From contig JALONM010000006.1 in NCBI GenBank assembly GCA_025454925.1, forward strand, positions 89,050 to 153,049: 64,000 nucleotides of DNA, read 5' to 3'. The notes beneath the pieces were generated by a model. It worked only from the letters and a program-made list of their open reading frames with translations. It was not told the DNA's origin and searched no databases. Made by a program: the position numbers and the translations under genes. Below, piece after piece: positions 60,528 through 64,000 of this stretch. Positions within the stretch are counted from its first letter, which is position 1. Each line of letters opens with the position of its first letter. This stretch comes from Cytophagaceae bacterium (lineage in GTDB: Bacteria; Bacteroidota; Bacteroidia; Cytophagales; Cytophagaceae).

Positions 60528-61304
60528 ATGTTTTCGTTAAGCAATAAAATTGCCTTGGTTACAGGGGCTACACAAGGCTTGGGAATGGCCATGGCACAAG
60601 GCTTGGGGAAAGCCGGAGCCGTGGTGGTTTACAACGATATTATTCCTGAAAGAATAGAGAAAGCCAAGGCTATTTACGCGTCTCAGGGAATACAGGCCCA
60701 TGGATATGCATGCAACGTAACAGATAGCCTGGCCATCGATCAGATGATTTCCCGCATTGAGGCAGAAGTAGGACCTATTGATATACTGGTCAACAGCGCA
60801 GGCATCATGCGCAAAGGTCCGCTCGAAAGTTTGTCGGATGAAGATTGGCAAGCAGTATTGGATGTCAACCTGACCTCGGTTTTCAAAGTTTCCAAGCGGG
60901 TAGTGCGTGGAATGATAGAACGGAAAAAAGGAAAAATCATTAACATCAATTCCATGATGAGTGAGCTGGGACGCCCCACTGTAGGCGCTTATGCCGCTGC
61001 CAAGGGCGGTTTGAAAATGCTCACCCGCAACATGGCCGTGGAATGGGCCAAACATAATATTCAGGTAAACGGCATCGGGCCCGGATACCACCTGAGCGAT
61101 ATCACCAGGCCATTGGCCGAAGATCCTGTCTTCACTAAACTGTTGATGAGTCGAACGCCCGCCAAACGTTGGGGAACGCCCGAGGATTTAATGGGACCTG
61201 CTGTGTTCCTCGCTTCCGAAGCCAGCGATTTCGTAAACGGTCACATCTTATATGTCGATGGTGGAATTCTGGCCTCGTTTGGAGATACAGAAGATATACG
61301 TTAG
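60528..61304 (+). CDS. kduD: 2-deoxy-D-gluconate 3-dehydrogenase / DKII reductase
   Basis: A 258-residue SDR that reduces 2,5-diketo-3-deoxygluconate to KDG, the step after KduI. TGATQGLGMA forms the cofactor site, and VVYNDI, with Asp at the end of beta2, favours NAD(H). VNSAG replaces the usual NNAG. Catalytic Ser-Tyr-Lys are in INSMMSELG and AYAAAKGG. The C-terminal NGHILYVDGGILASFGD is typical of KduD. The gene is one base from kduI and their functions are consecutive. Confidence 0.93.
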   Translation: MFSLSNKIALVTGATQGLGMAMAQGLGKAGAVVVYNDIIPERIEKAKAIYASQGIQAHGYACNVTDSLAIDQMISRIEAEVGPIDILVNSAGIMRKGPLESLSDEDWQAVLDVNLTSVFKVSKRVVRGMIERKKGKIININSMMSELGRPTVGAYAAAKGGLKMLTRNMAVEWAKHNIQVNGIGPGYHLSDITRPLAEDPVFTKLLMSRTPAKRWGTPEDLMGPAVFLASEASDFVNGHILYVDGGILASFGDTEDIR

Positions 61305-61586
61305 ATCTCAAAATATTCGACCCCATGCCAGCCAGGTGGATTAAAGCGTTGCGTATAGCAGAAAAACTAATGCACTTGGCTTTTGTCTCGTCTGCTTGTC
61401 CTGCTGAAATTCCATTGGTACTTAACCAGTGTGAAATTCTATATGCGAAGAAACACCTGGCTTCCAAAGGCAATCATCAATTTATTCTGAAACACTCCAT
61501 CGGAATTTTTCCGGAAAATTCAGAAATTGATAGACTGTTGAATGTTGCGATTATTATTTTCTGGAAGCACCGCTTCGATATCGTCC

Positions 61587-62867
61587 ATGGAAAGTAAAGC
61601 CTTTGTAAAATTCTGGCCGTATTGGCTGCTTGTCATTTTCTTCGCACAGGTATCGGGTGCTCAGGATTTATCTTTTTGGATAGAGCATAAAAGTAGTAAA
61701 ACATTCGGGCAGGTCATAATTGCCATACCTCGCTCTGAAATGCAGGCCCATGCACCAGGAATGGATCTGGAGTATATTGGAATCAAAGAAGTGGGAAAGT
61801 CTTGGTCCATCTTCCAGCTCGACGATCTGGACCACGACGGAGCCTGGGACGAAGCGCTTGTGGCCTTGCATCTGGATCCTCATGAAATCAAACCCATGCA
61901 AGTGTCATGCGTATCAAAACAAGAATTTCTGAAAATAACTGAAGTTGAAAAATTAACGAATATTCATCTGGGTAAAAGCGAAAACAAAGACGGGAAATAC
62001 AAAGAGGTATTGCACGAAATCCGTCCCGCTTCGCATTTGCCTCAAGCCCGACCTATGCTCTACCAATTTGAAGGCATTGGCTGGGAATCGGAACGTGTAG
62101 CGTTTCGAAGTTATTTTGATGCCAGAAATGGCAAAGATATTTTTGGTAAATGCAGCGCTGGCATTTTACTCGATTCTATTGGATTGCCCGGAAAGGATTA
62201 TCACGAACTTCAATCCTGGGGCATGGATGTGCTGAAAGTTGGAACCTCCCTTGGTGCAGGCGCACTGGCCATTCGCTACCGTGGACGCTATTACCGATTG
62301 GGTGCCACCGATTCGGCCATTTTCACTGTTTTACAGGAAGGACCTCTGCGATCCAGGTTCCAGATTCAATATGCTGGTTGGAAAGTTTCTGACAAATCCC
62401 TGCAGCTCATCGAAACCATTACTATCGAAGCAGGAAGCTATGGGTACAACAGCACTGTGCAAGTAAAGGGCTTGTCATCCGATTCCTTTGAAATTGTAAC
62501 GGGAATTGTAAATCTTAAAAATCAGAAAAAGAAATTCCATGAATTTTCTACGCCTACTGCAGCTTTTCTTTTTTCCTGGGCAGATCAATCCGAAAATCAC
62601 GACCGCTTAGGAATGGCACTTCTAAGCCCTTCGTCGTGTAAGCCTTGGATAAACGTTTCCAGCGATCAAGCCACTTCAGATGAAGATATCACCCATACAT
62701 TTTTTTGGCACCTCAAGCCCGATCAACAGGCTAGTGCAACGTTTTATTTTTTTGCCTTGTGGGAGAAATCAGATCCGGCATTTCATTCTTTCTCACTACA
62801 AAAAAAATGGCTTATTAACGAGGCCCGTCGGCAATTCGAAAAGCCTGCCATCCGTTGGAAACCCTAA
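61587..62867 (+). CDS. Exported DUF4861-family protein
   Basis: From ATG 61587 the protein is 426 residues with signal peptide MESKAFVKFWPYWLLVIFF, ending VSGAQ. An upstream in-frame ATG at 61542 lacks a proper signal. The rest matches the DUF4861 family: LDDLDHDGAWDEALV, ALHLDPHEIKPM and FEGIGWESERVAFRSYFDARNG. DUF4861 genes commonly lie in pectin and alginate utilisation loci, and a lyase or hydrolase role has been suspected, but no activity can be assigned from the sequence. It follows kduD after 282 bp; that gap holds no convincing gene. Confidence 0.83.
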   Translation: MESKAFVKFWPYWLLVIFFAQVSGAQDLSFWIEHKSSKTFGQVIIAIPRSEMQAHAPGMDLEYIGIKEVGKSWSIFQLDDLDHDGAWDEALVALHLDPHEIKPMQVSCVSKQEFLKITEVEKLTNIHLGKSENKDGKYKEVLHEIRPASHLPQARPMLYQFEGIGWESERVAFRSYFDARNGKDIFGKCSAGILLDSIGLPGKDYHELQSWGMDVLKVGTSLGAGALAIRYRGRYYRLGATDSAIFTVLQEGPLRSRFQIQYAGWKVSDKSLQLIETITIEAGSYGYNSTVQVKGLSSDSFEIVTGIVNLKNQKKKFHEFSTPTAAFLFSWADQSENHDRLGMALLSPSSCKPWINVSSDQATSDEDITHTFFWHLKPDQQASATFYFFALWEKSDPAFHSFSLQKKWLINEARRQFEKPAIRWKP

Positions 62868-62996
62868 GTAATTCCAGCTATTATACTATCCTTTTAAGTA
62901 AGTTTCTCTATTCCTAAATGAAATGGAACACTTGACCTTGAATATGCAAGAGGAATCGTTGTAGATTTTCTACTGCTTAACCGGGGTTTAGTGTAA

Positions 62997-63033
62997 AAAA
63001 TAAAATCGTAATTCCTGTTTACGATTTTATTTT
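62997..63033 (+). terminator. Strong terminator-like hairpin after the DUF4861 gene
   Basis: A perfect 15-bp stem, AAAATAAAATCGTAA (62997-63011) with TTACGATTTTATTTT (63019-63033), has a 7-nt loop. It lies 130 bp downstream of the DUF4861 stop within the 318-bp gap before the lyase gene, which shows no other feature. Confidence 0.8.
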
Positions 63034-63185
63034 CATAGGTGTTAAACTTTTGATTATTGGTGCGAGTGAAATTCTGGTCCCAACTTCTTTCATTCCTACC
63101 CATAAGTATACCATTCTATTCATGAGGCTGCTGAATAAAGCGCTTTTTGGATATGGATACAGCGATTTACAAATATAAAAGCACT

Positions 63186-64000
63186 ATGAAAAAAAGTAAC
63201 TTCTTCTATTCCGTCATGGCAGGTTTGGTTTTGGCTGTCGGACTTCCATCGCATGCGCAGAGTTGCCGGCTGGTGATTGACGAAAACTTCAACAACCGAA
63301 CCGGAAACTTCGTCAATTATACCATAGACATGCTTCGGTCAGACTTTAATGGCGTCAATTCGCGTGCGGCAGGGGAGGTGAGAGGTTTCGATGGAGATGG
63401 AAAATCATTCCTGGCTAATACCACAGCTGGTAATGGCACGTTGAGGGCTAATTATCCAGCGAACATCGCAGGCGGTACCAATTCCGGATTTTTGTTTGAT
63501 AAAATGTTTGAGCCCACCGAAGAAGCCGTCATGGAATACCGCGTTATGTTCGAAGGCACCGGTCCTCGCAACGAATTTGTGTGGGCTGCGGGCGGTAAGC
63601 TGCCGGGCTTGGGCGGCACAGCCTTAAACCCAGGAATGATTCCGGTGGGTTGTACTACCGATCGCAACAGCATCGAAAACGGATTCTCTGCCCGCCTGAT
63701 GTGGCGTAGAAACGGTGAGTTGGTGGTGTACACGTATTTCCCCGACCGAACTTCCTCCTGTGGGGTCGATTATTTATTCTTTACAGCACGCCCCAATGTT
63801 TGGTATACCATTCGTCAACATATAAAATTAAATACACCTGGTCAACGCAACGGTATCTTGGAAATGTTTGTAGACGGCCGCCAGGTCATGAACAAGCGCG
63901 ATGTTTTATATCGCAATGCCGGTAAATCCAACGTGTTCATCAACGACGCCATCTTTCATACCTACCGCGGAGGAAAACCCGACGACAACCGATTTTTTTC
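63186..64000 (+). CDS. Secreted polysaccharide lyase, PL14 (alginate lyase) type, partial
   Basis: ATG 63186 opens a frame that runs to the window edge (271 codons), so the C-terminus is missing. A signal peptide (MKKSNFFYSVMAGLVLAVG, cut near SHAQ) precedes a beta-jelly-roll domain. Landmarks of the PL14 fold are LIDENFNNRTG-like start (VIDENFNNRTGN), AAGGKLPGLGG, GFSARLMWRRNGELVVYTY, QHIKLNTPGQRNGILEMFVDGRQV, and FHTYRGGKPDDNRFF. PL14 enzymes cleave alginate or glucuronan by beta-elimination, giving unsaturated uronates that feed the kdu/kdg genes upstream. A C-terminal sorting domain cannot be checked here. Confidence 0.82.
   Translation, partial: MKKSNFFYSVMAGLVLAVGLPSHAQSCRLVIDENFNNRTGNFVNYTIDMLRSDFNGVNSRAAGEVRGFDGDGKSFLANTTAGNGTLRANYPANIAGGTNSGFLFDKMFEPTEEAVMEYRVMFEGTGPRNEFVWAAGGKLPGLGGTALNPGMIPVGCTTDRNSIENGFSARLMWRRNGELVVYTYFPDRTSSCGVDYLFFTARPNVWYTIRQHIKLNTPGQRNGILEMFVDGRQVMNKRDVLYRNAGKSNVFINDAIFHTYRGGKPDDNRFF

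Noticed and set aside
61325..61597. A possible 90-codon gene between kduD and the DUF4861 gene
   Set aside because: No homology, signal or promoter is apparent, and it overlaps the DUF4861 start. It is probably the untranslated gap.

Overview
The window is a bacterial chromosome segment from a member of the Bacteroidota, most likely a Cytophaga/Chitinophaga-like polysaccharide degrader. Three things support this. Two secreted proteins carry type A C-terminal sorting tails of the type IX secretion system (T9SS), and a third carries a gliding-motility (type B) tail. Several promoters match the Bacteroidota sigma consensus (TTTG, about 19 bp, TAnnTTTG). Ribosome binding sites are weak or absent. 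Base composition is moderate, and no tRNA, rRNA, CRISPR array, phage or intact insertion sequence was seen.

Layout. 0-11 kb is mostly housekeeping: queE, folD, an OmpR-type regulator, cinA, an E2 acyltransferase whose lipoyl domain has lost its first half, an unusual nucleotidyltransferase-like/methyltransferase protein, a VWA-type membrane protein and fabG. 11-14.3 kb has a truncated haemoglobin and lpdA between repeat-rich gaps. 14.3-20.7 kb is an RND efflux operon whose inner-membrane pump gene is broken by one frameshift and one in-frame stop. 21-27.3 kb has a two-component-type propeller sensor fused to a PP2C phosphatase and an ABC ATPase/permease pair. 27.3-30.3 kb is a reductive cluster (Fe-alcohol dehydrogenase, monooxygenase-fold protein, LuxC-like acyl-CoA reductase) divergent from a ferredoxin. 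30.4-45.6 kb includes a modular T9SS GH8 glycanase, an OmpA-family protein, a split transketolase, a GH20 hexosaminidase and an M16 protease. 45.8-54 kb holds dnaX, which appears to use a programmed slip at an A10 tract, and large T9SS cell-surface proteins.

54.5-64 kb is a uronate catabolic locus: kdgK, eda, an SDR, an ExuT-like MFS transporter, kduI, kduD, a DUF4861 protein and, at the edge, a secreted polysaccharide lyase of the PL14 (alginate lyase) type. Together these would convert unsaturated uronate (DEH/DKI) to KDG, KDPG, then pyruvate and glyceraldehyde-3-phosphate. Two promoters in this locus carry the same 14-bp palindrome, TGTGTACGTACACA, overlapping the -7 element, so one repressor probably controls both.

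The most notable unexplained structure is in the intergenic regions. There are two families of dispersed structured repeats. Family B is a 185-bp element made almost entirely of hairpins. In all three copies with both ends intact it is flanked by TTNAA direct repeats whose middle base matches within a copy and differs between copies, the mark of a non-autonomous mobile element. Family A is a 90-130 bp element with a constant core and hairpin arms that differ in sequence between copies but keep their pairing. A and B copies repeatedly lie side by side.
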